In this document: positions 17,243-25,276 of the stretch, in pieces | Layout of the letters: every line of letters begins with the position of its first letter | How positions within the stretch are numbered: position 1 is the first letter of the stretch | Position numbers and translations under genes: made by a program | Notes under the pieces: generated by a model | The model's database searches: none | Seen by the model: the letters and a program-made list of their open reading frames with translations, nothing else | Told to the model about the DNA's origin: nothing | NCBI GenBank assembly: GCA_012522445.1 | Contig: JAAYKL010000133.1 | Span: 1-59,888, forward strand | Direction of reading: 5' to 3' | Length of the DNA stretch: 59,888 nt | DNA from: Myxococcales bacterium | GTDB taxonomy: Bacteria > Myxococcota_A > Polyangia > JAAYKL01

Positions 17243-18433
17243 TTAGTTTTCGCGTTGAATGACGATGGCCGACGTGACGCCGCCCGCACCGCAGATGGCG
17301 GCCAGGCCGAACTCGGCGTCCGCAGCGCAAAGCGCGTGGTAGAGCGTGACGATGATGCGCGCCCCGGAGAGCCCCGAGGGATGGCCTAAGGCGATGGCGC
17401 CGCCGTGCACGTTCACGCGCGACGGGTCCCATTGCAGTTGGCGTTGGTTGGCGAGCATTTGGCAGGCAAAGGCCTCGTTGACCTCGATGCGGTCCATGTC
17501 GCTTAAGCGCATGCCCGCCATGTCCAGCACTTTGGGAATCGAGAGCGCCGGCCCCTCGCCCATGGTGATGCCCTCCACGGCAAGTTGGGCGTAGGCCACG
17601 GTGCGAAACAAGGGTTTGATGCCGAGGCTGTGGGCCAGGTCGCGCTTGGCCCAGGCGATGGCGGCTGCCCCGTCGGCCATGGTGCAGCTATTGCCAGCCG
17701 TCACGGTGCCGTTGCGCGAAAACGCCGGGGGCAGGGCAGCGAGTTTTTCGAGGGTGGTGTCCGCCCGGGGCGTCTCGTCTTGCGCCAGGGACACCGGACC
17801 GTGATCGAAGGCCGCCGGTATTTCCACGGGGACGATCTCCGCGCGGAAGTGGCCGTCCGAGATGGCGCGCAGGGCGCGTTGTTGGCTTTCGAAGGCAAAG
17901 CGATCTTGTTCGTCGCGCGAGATTTGCATCTTTTCGGCGAGGCGCTCCGCCGAGAGGCCCATGGAGGTCTCGGCGATGGGGTCGGTGGCGTCTTTCCAGC
18001 CGTCTTCGATGGTGACGTCGCCGAAGCGCTTGGGGGCGAAGCGCAAGCCGCGGACGATGTGCGGGATGGTCGACATGGAGTCCATGCCCCCGGTCAACAC
18101 CGCCTGCGCGGCTCCGGTGGCGATGGATTGCAGGGCCACGGCGGTGGCGCGCATGCCAGAGGGACAGGCCATGTTTAGGGTGAAGGCGGGCACCTGACTG
18201 GGGATGTCGGCCAACAGCGCCGCAGAACGTACCGGATTGGGGCCGCTACCGGTTTGTCGGCATTGCCCCATGACGACTTCGTCGACGCGGTTGGCGGGCA
18301 GCCCGCTCTTTTCGAGGGCGCCGCGCAGGGCCACCGCGCCGAGTTCGTAGACGCGCACATCGCGCAAAGTACCGCCGAAGCGCCCCAAGGGCGTGCGCAC
18401 CGCGCTGACAGCGACAATGTCTCGGTAGGTCAT
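17243..18433 (-). CDS. Acetyl-CoA C-acetyltransferase (thiolase)
   Basis: Condenses two acetyl-CoA to acetoacetyl-CoA, or runs in reverse in beta-oxidation. The 396-residue protein has the acyl-accepting Cys in NMACPSGM (residue about 89), the NEAFACQML motif, GGAIALGHPSGLSGAR with the catalytic His, and the second active-site Cys in CGAGGVTSA. The last motif is CGAGG where most family members have CIGGG. AAAGGA precedes the ATG by a suitable distance. The next gene upstream in the operon is a ketoreductase, so the pair resembles PhaA-PhaB, making (R)-3-hydroxybutyryl-CoA for polyhydroxybutyrate or for a fermentation route. No PHA synthase is in the window. Confidence 0.92.
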   Translation of the reverse strand: MTYRDIVAVSAVRTPLGRFGGTLRDVRVYELGAVALRGALEKSGLPANRVDEVVMGQCRQTGSGPNPVRSAALLADIPSQVPAFTLNMACPSGMRATAVALQSIATGAAQAVLTGGMDSMSTIPHIVRGLRFAPKRFGDVTIEDGWKDATDPIAETSMGLSAERLAEKMQISRDEQDRFAFESQQRALRAISDGHFRAEIVPVEIPAAFDHGPVSLAQDETPRADTTLEKLAALPPAFSRNGTVTAGNSCTMADGAAAIAWAKRDLAHSLGIKPLFRTVAYAQLAVEGITMGEGPALSIPKVLDMAGMRLSDMDRIEVNEAFACQMLANQRQLQWDPSRVNVHGGAIALGHPSGLSGARIIVTLYHALCAADAEFGLAAICGAGGVTSAIVIQREN

Positions 18434-18459
18434 GTTGGGTCCTTTCTCGTGTGTCGTGC

Positions 18460-18470
18460 GGGGGGGGGGG
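18460..18470. repeat. 11-base homopolymeric G tract between two operon genes
   Basis: A run of eleven G residues lies in the gap between the ketoreductase stop (18479) and the thiolase start (18433) on the minus strand, where it reads poly-C. Runs of this length are prone to slipped-strand mispairing and also to sequencing error. Confidence 0.9.
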
Positions 18471-18478
18471 CAGCGGGC

Positions 18479-19219
18479 TCAGGTCAACTGGCCGCCATCC
18501 ACTTGTAGCACTTGTCCGGTGATGTGGTCGGCGAGGTCGCTGACGAGAAAGAGGACGGCGTCGGCCACGTGTTGGGGTTGCCCCAGGCGTCCCAGGGCGG
18601 TTTCGGCCAGGGCGATGTCACGCACGCTTTGGCTGGCCGCGCGGGTCATGTCGGTTTCGATGAAGCCCGGCGCCACCGCGTTGACCTGCACGTTTTTGGG
18701 GCCGAGCTCGCGCGCCACGGACTTGGTCAGGGCGATGAGTCCGCCCTTGGAGGTGGCATAGGCCACTTGTCCGCCCTTGCCGCGCAGGCCGTTGATGGAG
18801 GAGACCGTGACGATTTTGCCCGATTGGCGCTCGCGAAAATGCGGGGCCACCTCGCGGATTAGGTAAAAGGCGCTCTTGAGGTTGGTGGCCATGACCTGGT
18901 CGAAGTCGGCTTCGAGCAGTTTCCAGATGACGCGATCCCGGGTGATGCCGGCGTTCAGCACGAGGATGTCGATTTGGCCGAATGTTTCGATGGCGTGCGT
19001 CACCAGCATGGCGGCGTTTTCCGGGTCGGCGGCATCCGCGTTGATGGCCAAGGCCCCGGTTTCGGCGCAGAGCGCTTCGGCTTCTTCTCGGGCCTGGACA
19101 TAGGTGAACAACACCGACACATTGTGCTGGCGCAATCGAGTGACGATGGCACGACCAATGCCGCGACTTCCGCCGGTGACGATGGCTGATTTTCCGTTGA
19201 GTGATGCAAAGGTATTCAT
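18479..19219 (-). CDS. Short-chain dehydrogenase, 3-oxoacyl-ACP or acetoacetyl-CoA reductase
   Basis: The 246-residue protein is a classical SDR: TGGSRGIGRA for NAD(P) binding, the LNAG motif, and the catalytic Ser-Tyr-Lys in VSSINGLRGKGGQVAYATSKGG. It closes with PGFIETDMT and GQVLQVDGG, as in FabG and PhaB. Because the next gene is a thiolase, acetoacetyl-CoA reductase (PhaB-like) is as likely as fatty acid FabG, and the two cannot be separated by sequence alone. The start has no clear Shine-Dalgarno sequence. The first gene of a two-gene leftward operon, it is divergent from a small lipoprotein gene. Confidence 0.9.
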   Translation of the reverse strand: MNTFASLNGKSAIVTGGSRGIGRAIVTRLRQHNVSVLFTYVQAREEAEALCAETGALAINADAADPENAAMLVTHAIETFGQIDILVLNAGITRDRVIWKLLEADFDQVMATNLKSAFYLIREVAPHFRERQSGKIVTVSSINGLRGKGGQVAYATSKGGLIALTKSVARELGPKNVQVNAVAPGFIETDMTRAASQSVRDIALAETALGRLGQPQHVADAVLFLVSDLADHITGQVLQVDGGQLT

Positions 19220-19437
19220 GAAAAAGGCATTATCACAGATTTTATTTCGGTGCCATGCGCCCGTTCGGAAATGATGCAGCCGCCTTGCAAAATGCGTTCT
19301 GCCCTTTGGGCAAAGTCGATTGTATTTATTTTATAACGCATGGTTTTAAGCCTTTTAATGTAAATACGTGTTTTGTTTGTTCCGGCTGCTTTGTGAACGT
19401 GCTGTTCATTTTTCCGGTGTTGTGGCAAAGGATGGCG

Positions 19438-20091
19438 ATGGAGATGCGATCCCTTTTTTGCGCCAACGCCTGTGCGACGATTGCGGTGACAGCATTGCTG
19501 CTCGTTTTGGGCGGTGCTTGTTCGCGTGGTGAACTCTCGCCGGGTCCTGCGTCGGTCCCAGGGGAAACGCTGACGCCCGGCGACGCCCCTGCGCCCGCCA
19601 ATCAACTCCAAAGTGACGCCGAGTTTTCTCCTGGGGCGCTGTCCGGGGGCAAAACTGCAGGAGCGCACGACAATGGCGATACCCAGTCGCACGCGCAGGA
19701 TGTGTTGGCGCGTGTCGAGGGAGCCATTGCCCGGGCTGCGGAGGACACCGAAACGCCGCGGGGACCATCGTGGCCCCAGGCGGGCACCGTCGAATTTCGC
19801 CAGTTGGAAAAGGCGCGCCTGACAGCGGTGCGCGAGACTTTTGATGCGTTGCAAGCCCATGTGCGCTGCTGGGAATCGGAGCAAGACAGCACGCCCAACG
19901 CCCCGTATATGGCGCTCTTGGCCGAAACGTTGGCGTGTGTGGACGGCGCCCTACAACGGGCTGCGCCCGAGCTCTCTGCGCGCCGCGCGATGGCCGCACA
20001 GCAGCACCTGGATGCGGGGGAGGTTTGCCTGCGCCGTTGGTTTGCAGAGCGGCCCGATGCGCCGCATTGCCCTTGGAAAGAGATGCCGTGA
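19438..20091 (+). CDS. Small lipoprotein, unknown function
   Basis: Start codons at 19432, 19438 and 19444 are in frame; 19438 is best spaced from AAAGGA. A lipoprotein signal ends VLGGACSRG, followed by a Pro/Gly/Ala-rich linker. The C-terminal 130 residues are helical with conserved-looking cysteines (HVRCWESE, TLACVDGAL, EVCLRRWF) that could form disulfides in the periplasm. The TGA overlaps the GTG start of the next gene (GTGA), so the two are translationally coupled. No family recognised. Confidence 0.72.
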   Translation: MEMRSLFCANACATIAVTALLLVLGGACSRGELSPGPASVPGETLTPGDAPAPANQLQSDAEFSPGALSGGKTAGAHDNGDTQSHAQDVLARVEGAIARAAEDTETPRGPSWPQAGTVEFRQLEKARLTAVRETFDALQAHVRCWESEQDSTPNAPYMALLAETLACVDGALQRAAPELSARRAMAAQQHLDAGEVCLRRWFAERPDAPHCPWKEMP

Positions 20092-21050
20092 TCCCTGACA
20101 CATCTTTTTTTCATTTATTGGCGGTGCCGATGCCCGTCACCCTGGGGGTGGTCAATGTGTACCTCATCCCCTCAGATGATGGCTTGCTGTTGATAGACAC
20201 GGGCACCAGCGACGACGGCGCCTTCCACGTGTTGACGCAGAAGCTGTCTGCGCTCGGCCATACGGTGGCGGATATCCGCCGGGTGTTGGTCACGCATTAC
20301 CACCCCGATCACTGTGGCCTGGCGATGCGACTGCAACAGGCCGGGGCGCACATCTGGATGTCGCGCAAGGACGCGGATGTGCTCGTGGAGTACTTTGCCA
20401 ATCCGCAGGCCGACGTGGATCGCGCGCAATTTTTTGGCCGCCACCCCATGCCGCAAAAGCTCTCGCAGCGCATCGGCACCATGGCGCGGTTGTTGCGCGA
20501 TTTGCACGCGGAGTTTGTGCCGGACGCGCTCTTCGACGACGGCGATATGCTTGGATGGGGCGGGATATCGTTGGAGGTCGTGGATACGCCGGGCCACACG
20601 CCGGGACACGTTGCCTTTGTGTCGCGAGAGCACCGGGTGCTCTTTGTCGGCGATCACCTGCTGGCAGACCAAGTGGCCATGCTCTCGGCGCAGGACATTT
20701 CTCCCGACACCGATGCGCTGACACAGATGTTTGCCTCGTTGGCCTTGATGGACCGCTTTGTGGGATTCTCCGGGGCCGCAGGGCATGGTCCCCTCATTGA
20801 AGATGTGGCCATGCGCGCGCAACAAACCGCGGGCTTTCACCGCGCCCGCTTGCAAAAGGTTTGCGACGCCTTGCTGGACGAACCCCAGACAGCGCTGGCC
20901 CTTAGCGTTCGCGCTTTTGGTGAAAAACGGAGCGCTTATTCGCAGTGGCTCTCGATGACCTCAGCGGTGTCATTGCTCGAATACCTGCACATCAACCAAT
21001 CGGCCCAGCGCCTAACGGCTTCGGACGGGAGCTACTTATACCGAAGGTGA
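20088..21050 (+). CDS. Metallo-beta-lactamase-fold hydrolase
   Basis: The 320-residue protein has the MBL signature VTHYHPDHCG (HxHxDH) near residue 70, a third metal His in DTPGHTPGH, the bridging Asp in LFVGDHLL, and GAAGHGPLIED late in the fold; all are consistent with a binuclear Zn or Fe hydrolase of the glyoxalase II/MBL group. Substrate is unknown; thioesters and lactones are common for the group. Translation probably starts at the GTG at 20088, overlapping the preceding stop by four bases, with GGAAAGAG upstream. An ATG at 20130 is the alternative. Confidence 0.85.
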   Translation: MIPDTSFFHLLAVPMPVTLGVVNVYLIPSDDGLLLIDTGTSDDGAFHVLTQKLSALGHTVADIRRVLVTHYHPDHCGLAMRLQQAGAHIWMSRKDADVLVEYFANPQADVDRAQFFGRHPMPQKLSQRIGTMARLLRDLHAEFVPDALFDDGDMLGWGGISLEVVDTPGHTPGHVAFVSREHRVLFVGDHLLADQVAMLSAQDISPDTDALTQMFASLALMDRFVGFSGAAGHGPLIEDVAMRAQQTAGFHRARLQKVCDALLDEPQTALALSVRAFGEKRSAYSQWLSMTSAVSLLEYLHINQSAQRLTASDGSYLYRR

Positions 21051-21251
21051 TTGCCGGCCCATTGGCTCCCGCGGTGGCGCACTTTTTCGCGCTCGCTGCA
21101 ATGCGGTTCGCTTACGTGCCATTTTGCCTTCTTTTTTATGGGCTGGAGCGTAGTGGAAAATTGAAAAGCCGTTAGAAAACGAAGAAAAATTCCGTTGAAA
21201 ATCAGCCTCTTGGTAAAAAAAAAGACCGCCCAACTTGCGGCGTTGAGAATT

Positions 21252-21265
21252 GGGTCTATAGACCC
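21252..21265. promoter_or_regulatory. Perfect 14-bp palindrome just before the sigma factor ATG
   Basis: GGGTCTATAGACCC is a perfect palindrome ending four bases before the ATG at 21270, where a ribosome-binding site would be expected. It could be an operator or a small hairpin masking initiation. If translation starts upstream at a TTG, it would instead be inside the gene. Confidence 0.4.
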
Positions 21266-21269
21266 CTTC

Positions 21270-22112
21270 ATGCAAAATCTAAAAAATATTTTGGCCGAAG
21301 AAGGCCTGCCAGAAGTGAATCGACTCGTTGCCCTCAACATGCGGCGTTTTGGCCCCTACATCGACCGGGAAGAAATTTACTCTGCCGCGTTAAATGGCCT
21401 GGCGCAGGCCATCGAGCGCTTTAATCCAGAGCTCAATATACCCATCGCGGTGTATGCACGCGCGCGGATACAAGGCGCCATTTTCGACCGCATAACCACC
21501 GGTACGCTGCTGTCTCGGCGGCTGTTTCGAAACGCGACGTTGTACCGGCGTCTGCGCGCGGAGGCAGAATTCGACGATGACGAATCAGAGCAAACGGACG
21601 AATACCTGAGCGAGCTGGCTGCCCAGTATTGCGTGATCAGGCATTGGGATATCGAGGAGAACCAGTGCGACAGGTTGTTGCCCGATGAACAACTGATACG
21701 CAAAGAGGATTTGGCCCTGCTCGCAGAGTCGATAAAGGCGTTGTCTCCAGAAGAGAGCCGCATCATTGTGCGCGTGTTTTTTGAAGATGTCACACTGCGA
21801 AAAATTGCCCGCGAACGCGGTTGCACCACTTCTTGGGTGAGCAAGAGGCTTCGACGTGCGTTGGCGTTGCTTCGCAAACAATTTGAAGAGCGCAGCGGCT
21901 TGCTGGCGCCATCCAACAAAGGCGGCGGTGCGCTACGAAATGTCACACCCCAGCGCGGCACGCCCCCCAACGATACGCCCCAGCGCGGCACGTCCTCAAA
22001 CGACACGCCTCCCAACGATACACCCCCAAGCGATGCATCTCAAAACGACGCGCTACAAGATGCCGGGCCCAAGGAGGGCGCGTCACAGAGCGATTTGATC
22101 GAGCAACTGTAA
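21270..22112 (+). CDS. FliA/WhiG-type RNA polymerase sigma factor with repetitive tail
   Basis: Directs RNA polymerase to an alternative promoter class. Region 2 is visible in RFGPYIDREEIYSAALNGLAQAIERF and IAVYARARIQGAIFDRI, which matches the sigma-28 type. Region 4 is LSPEESRIIVRVFFED followed by the helix-turn-helix LRKIARERGCTTSWVSKRLRR. The ATG at 21270 gives 280 residues. TTG codons at 21195 and 21210 would add up to 25. The last 60 residues, beyond the normal end of the family, are Thr/Pro/Asn/Asp repeats. No flagellar gene is nearby, so the regulon is unknown. The 3' end overlaps the convergent lipoprotein gene by 30 bases. Confidence 0.85.
   Translation: MQNLKNILAEEGLPEVNRLVALNMRRFGPYIDREEIYSAALNGLAQAIERFNPELNIPIAVYARARIQGAIFDRITTGTLLSRRLFRNATLYRRLRAEAEFDDDESEQTDEYLSELAAQYCVIRHWDIEENQCDRLLPDEQLIRKEDLALLAESIKALSPEESRIIVRVFFEDVTLRKIARERGCTTSWVSKRLRRALALLRKQFEERSGLLAPSNKGGGALRNVTPQRGTPPNDTPQRGTSSNDTPPNDTPPSDASQNDALQDAGPKEGASQSDLIEQL
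21945..22049. repeat. Tandem 15/30-bp repeats in the sigma factor 3' end
   Basis: Two 30-base units (21945-21974 and 21975-22004) encode TPQRGTPPND and TPQRGTSSND, then three 15-base units follow encoding TPPND, TPPSD and ASQND. The reading frame is kept, giving a disordered, acidic tail of variable length. Confidence 0.8.
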
Positions 22113-22754
22113 AAAAGGCACAGCGCTTTCGACGCACTGCAAAATGGTCTCTTGTTCATCGGGGGTGCACGCGGGTTCTGCCGGATAGCAGTCGGTCATT
22201 TTGGTCAGCAAGTCGCCTTTTAAAATGGGCATGATATCGCCGATGGGAGACGGCGCGGCGGACTCACAGTCCAGCTCGGCATCAGGGGTACACGCGGCGG
22301 CATAATCGCAAACAGCGTCGAAAAGTGCTTCGGCCTCATCCGTGGGTTGCACGTTGTCTGTCGCGTTGTCGAGGCATTGCGGCAGGGACCCCACAGCGGC
22401 CATGGGGTCTTCCCAGAGCGCGCAGTCCATATCGACAATGCATTTAATGAGGGCATCGGTGGCATCGGGGGTGAGGGCATCGGTCATCGCGGTGCAGGCC
22501 AAGAGCATTTGCATCGCCGTGCTGCTGTCGACGGCGCAGTCCTGTGCGATGTGCGTGTAGAAATCGGCGCAATCCAGGGGAGCGCTTTTGTCGCTGGGAT
22601 CGCGATGGGTATCGCTGTCATCACCGGGAGCATTCGGTGTTTCGTCAGGTGTCTCGTCGGCGGTTTTGTCAGCGGCGTCATCGCTGCAGGCCGCTACGGA
22701 GAAACAGAGTCCAGCGGCCAACAGTGCCCGATATAGAAAGGATGCTTTTTTCAT
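22083..22754 (-). CDS. Cys-rich lipoprotein, unknown function
   Basis: A lipoprotein signal (MKKASFLYRALLAAGLCFSVAAC, lipobox VAAC) is preceded by GAGG. An Asp/Thr/Pro linker to about residue 58 leads to a helical domain with about ten cysteines arranged in pairs (DCADFYTHIAQDC, ACTAM, KCIVDMDC, CDYAAAC, DCYPAEPACTPDE, LQCVESA), as in small disulfide-rich surface lipoproteins common in Myxococcota. The length is 223 residues. It is convergent with the sigma factor gene, overlapping by 30 bases, and no function can be assigned. Confidence 0.82.
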   Translation of the reverse strand: MKKASFLYRALLAAGLCFSVAACSDDAADKTADETPDETPNAPGDDSDTHRDPSDKSAPLDCADFYTHIAQDCAVDSSTAMQMLLACTAMTDALTPDATDALIKCIVDMDCALWEDPMAAVGSLPQCLDNATDNVQPTDEAEALFDAVCDYAAACTPDAELDCESAAPSPIGDIMPILKGDLLTKMTDCYPAEPACTPDEQETILQCVESAVPFLQLLDQIAL

Positions 22755-22947
22755 GGTGTCCTCGTTGGTTGTGCGGCGAACAGCGACGTGGTGTTGGTTG
22801 GGCGTCGCCGAAGTCTGGCCGCGTGTGGCCCGTGTTGTTTTGCACGGTAACGCTATTATGATGGCACAGTCTCGGTGAATTTACTTGATTTTCACCTGGG
22901 GCGCGATTTAAGGGGATGACCGGCGTTTGTGCGCCGCGAAAATAGTA

Positions 22948-22975
22948 TTGACAGCCCAAAGTGAATGGGTACACT
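22948..22975 (+). promoter_or_regulatory. Sigma70-type promoter for rplC-rlmE
   Basis: TTGACA at 22948-22953 and TACACT at 22970-22975 are 16 bases apart. The predicted start lies about 50 bases before the rplC ATG. Confidence 0.65.
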
Positions 22976-23031
22976 CCACCACTCGATTCAGGGGAAAGGC
23001 ACGCTTTGCCCCTTCTTAAGGAGTTCATAAA

Positions 23032-23682
23032 ATGAATCAATCATGCGGTATTCTCGGCAAAAAGCTCGGCATGACGCAGGTGTTTAACCCCGACGGTACC
23101 CACTGCACCGTAACCGCCGTCGAAGTGGGACCCTGTGTTGTCGTTCAAAAACGCACCGCCGAAAAAGATGGCTATGTCGCGCTGCAAATTGGCTTTGAAG
23201 ACATCGCCGAACGTAAGTTAAACCGCGCCGAAATGGGCGTTTTTTCGAAAAACAAAGTCGCTCCCAAACGCTATTTGCGCGAGTTTCGCGTGTCCGCCGA
23301 AGAAGCGGCCAAGTACGAGGTTGGGCAGGAGATCCGCGGCGACATTTTCGAAGTTGGCCAAAAGATCGACGTCACAGGCGTCAGCATTGGCAAAGGTTTT
23401 GCTGGCGTCATGAAAACGTACGGCTTTGCTGGCGGGAAGGCCTCTCACGGCGTGCACGAATCATTTCGGCACGGCGGTGCCTTGGGCGCCAACATGACCC
23501 CCGGCCGCGTGTTCAAAGGCCGCAAAATGGCCGGTCACCACTCCAACCACCGCGTTACAGTACAAAACGTCGAAGTGGTGCGCGTATTTGCCGATGACAA
23601 CATCGTTTTCATCAAAGGCCCGCTCCCTGGTTCACGCAACACCCTGTTGCAACTCAAGGGCGCTGTCAAAGGCCGCAAGTAA
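23032..23682 (+). CDS. rplC: 50S ribosomal protein L3
   Basis: Binds 23S rRNA near the peptidyl-transferase centre and starts 50S assembly. The 216-residue protein opens GILGKKLGMTQVF, has the central GVSIGKGFAGVMKTYGFAGG, and the signature TPGRVFKGRKMAG, all standard for L3. The loop region reads HGVHESFRHGGALGANM, the variant form known in several non-enterobacterial groups. AAGGAG precedes the ATG. It is separated from the rest of the S10 operon (rpsJ, rplD and others are absent here) and is followed three bases later by rlmE. Confidence 0.96.
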   Translation: MNQSCGILGKKLGMTQVFNPDGTHCTVTAVEVGPCVVVQKRTAEKDGYVALQIGFEDIAERKLNRAEMGVFSKNKVAPKRYLREFRVSAEEAAKYEVGQEIRGDIFEVGQKIDVTGVSIGKGFAGVMKTYGFAGGKASHGVHESFRHGGALGANMTPGRVFKGRKMAGHHSNHRVTVQNVEVVRVFADDNIVFIKGPLPGSRNTLLQLKGAVKGRK

Positions 23683-23685
23683 TCA

Positions 23686-24306
23686 GTGTCTGCGCATCGC
23701 CGTGTCGCGGATCACTACGCCCGGCGGGCCAGACAAGAAAAATACCCCGCACGCTCCATCTACAAACTAGAAGAAATCGACCGCAAGGTACGCTTGTTCC
23801 GGCACGGGCACTGCGTGCTTGACCTAGGGGCAGCGCCGGGCTCTTGGACGATGTACATCGCCGATCGCGTTTCGCGCTCTGGTCGCGTTGTGGCGGTGGA
23901 TCGCGCGCCCCTCACCATCGCCATTCCCCATCAAGTGGCGGTGCTGCAAGCCGACGCGCTCTCCGTTTCCCCAGAGGAGCTGCTCCGCGCAGCCGAGCGC
24001 AACGGGTTCGACGTGGCGGTATCGGATATGGCGCCCCGCACCAGCGGTCATCGCTTTGTCGACCAGTCGCGTTCTTATGCCCTCTTTTCGAGGGCGCTGG
24101 AGATCTCTTCGGCCGTGGTCAAAGCGGGAGGACATTTTGTCGGCAAGATTTTCCAAGGTCCAGATTTTGAAACGGCGCGCCAGGAAGTTTTAGAGCGATA
24201 TGAAAAAGCTCGCATCATACGTCCCAAAAGCGTTCGCTCCGAAAGTTATGAAATCTATCTATTGGGATTGGGGCGACGCCCAGACACGCAACCGCCTTCC
24301 TCGTAA
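23686..24306 (+). CDS. rlmE: 23S rRNA (uridine-2'-O-)-methyltransferase
   Basis: Methylates the 2'-O of the A-loop uridine (U2552 in E. coli numbering) late in 50S assembly. The 206-residue protein has the RrmJ/FtsJ fold with SIYKLEEID, VLDLGAAPGSW (SAM binding), VSDMAP, VGKIFQG and SESYEIYLL, supplying the Lys-Asp-Lys-Glu tetrad. It starts with GTG three bases after the L3 stop, so it is probably translationally coupled. Pairing of L3 with a 50S modification enzyme is functionally coherent. Confidence 0.93.
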   Translation: MSAHRRVADHYARRARQEKYPARSIYKLEEIDRKVRLFRHGHCVLDLGAAPGSWTMYIADRVSRSGRVVAVDRAPLTIAIPHQVAVLQADALSVSPEELLRAAERNGFDVAVSDMAPRTSGHRFVDQSRSYALFSRALEISSAVVKAGGHFVGKIFQGPDFETARQEVLERYEKARIIRPKSVRSESYEIYLLGLGRRPDTQPPSS

Positions 24307-24421
24307 CCGCCTTATTTTTTTCTTCGGTTGGGTGCGGGAGGGCTTCTGTTCCAGCAATTGACGGGCTATAGTTCCCGCCAAAATGGTTTTTGTGTTCACC
24401 TTCGCACTTCGGAGTCAAATG

Positions 24422-25132
24422 ATGAAACACGCTTTGGGTTTGTCACTTTCAGCACTCATTTTTTTGGCAATGGCTTGTGGATCAGAAGTCAAACTGATCG
24501 ATGTGGAGCCGCCGTCGATGAGCTTTACCAACCTGGAACAAACAGCGCGGATCAAGGCCACCGCCCAGGACATCTCTGGAAAAAACATTCCGGATGTTCC
24601 CATCTCTTTTCGCTCCGAAAATACGTCGGTGGCTGAGGTGGGAGCGGATGGCACGGTCAAACCGCGCGGCGATGGACGCACGGTTGTTGCGTCGATGGCG
24701 CCAAATGGGGTACGCGGCGAGACCACTGTCCGGGTGTGCCTGCCCAAGGAGATTGTTTGCGATCCACCCGTTTTGGAGCTGCGCGTGGGCACGGCCAATC
24801 CGCTGGCTTGCCACCTGGTTGATTGTAAGGACGAAAAACTCACCATCGCGGTGACGATGACGGCCGACGAAAATATGCTCTACAAGGACGAGCAAGGTAC
24901 GACCCCGTCCTTTGTTGGAAAAGTAGTGGGCGAAACGACCATTGTGGTTGCCGGTGGTGGCCACGAAAAATCTATTAAAGTGAAAATTGACGAGCAGTTG
25001 TTTTCGCCGGGGATGGGGCCGGGCAGTGGCGGCGGCAGGGGTGGCGGCGGCGGCGGCGGCAAAAAAGGGGGCGATCCCTACCAAAAGGATGGCGGTCGAT
25101 ACAACCACATCCTCGACAATATGAAATTCTGA
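24422..25132 (+). CDS. Lipoprotein with bacterial Ig-like domain and Gly-rich tail
   Basis: The ATG at 24422 lies seven bases after GGAG; an adjacent ATG at 24419 is equally possible. A lipoprotein signal ends LAMACGSEV. Residues 20-110 resemble a BIG2-type immunoglobulin-like domain (SFTNLEQTARIKATAQDISG, then SVAEVGADGTVKPRGDG). A second beta domain with cysteines follows, and the last 40 residues are Gly/Lys-rich. It is likely an outer-membrane or surface adhesion module. Function is unknown. Confidence 0.78.
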   Translation: MKHALGLSLSALIFLAMACGSEVKLIDVEPPSMSFTNLEQTARIKATAQDISGKNIPDVPISFRSENTSVAEVGADGTVKPRGDGRTVVASMAPNGVRGETTVRVCLPKEIVCDPPVLELRVGTANPLACHLVDCKDEKLTIAVTMTADENMLYKDEQGTTPSFVGKVVGETTIVVAGGGHEKSIKVKIDEQLFSPGMGPGSGGGRGGGGGGGKKGGDPYQKDGGRYNHILDNMKF

Positions 25133-25276
25133 TTTCACCCATGCTTGACTTGAGATGCCCGAACTTGGTATTTTTCACACGGCGATTTAATGCCTATCTT
25201 CACATGCTTACGCCGCGCGATGCTGCGCGTTGGCAAATCGTTTTGGCGCGAAGATAAAAACGAATTGGAGACTTTT

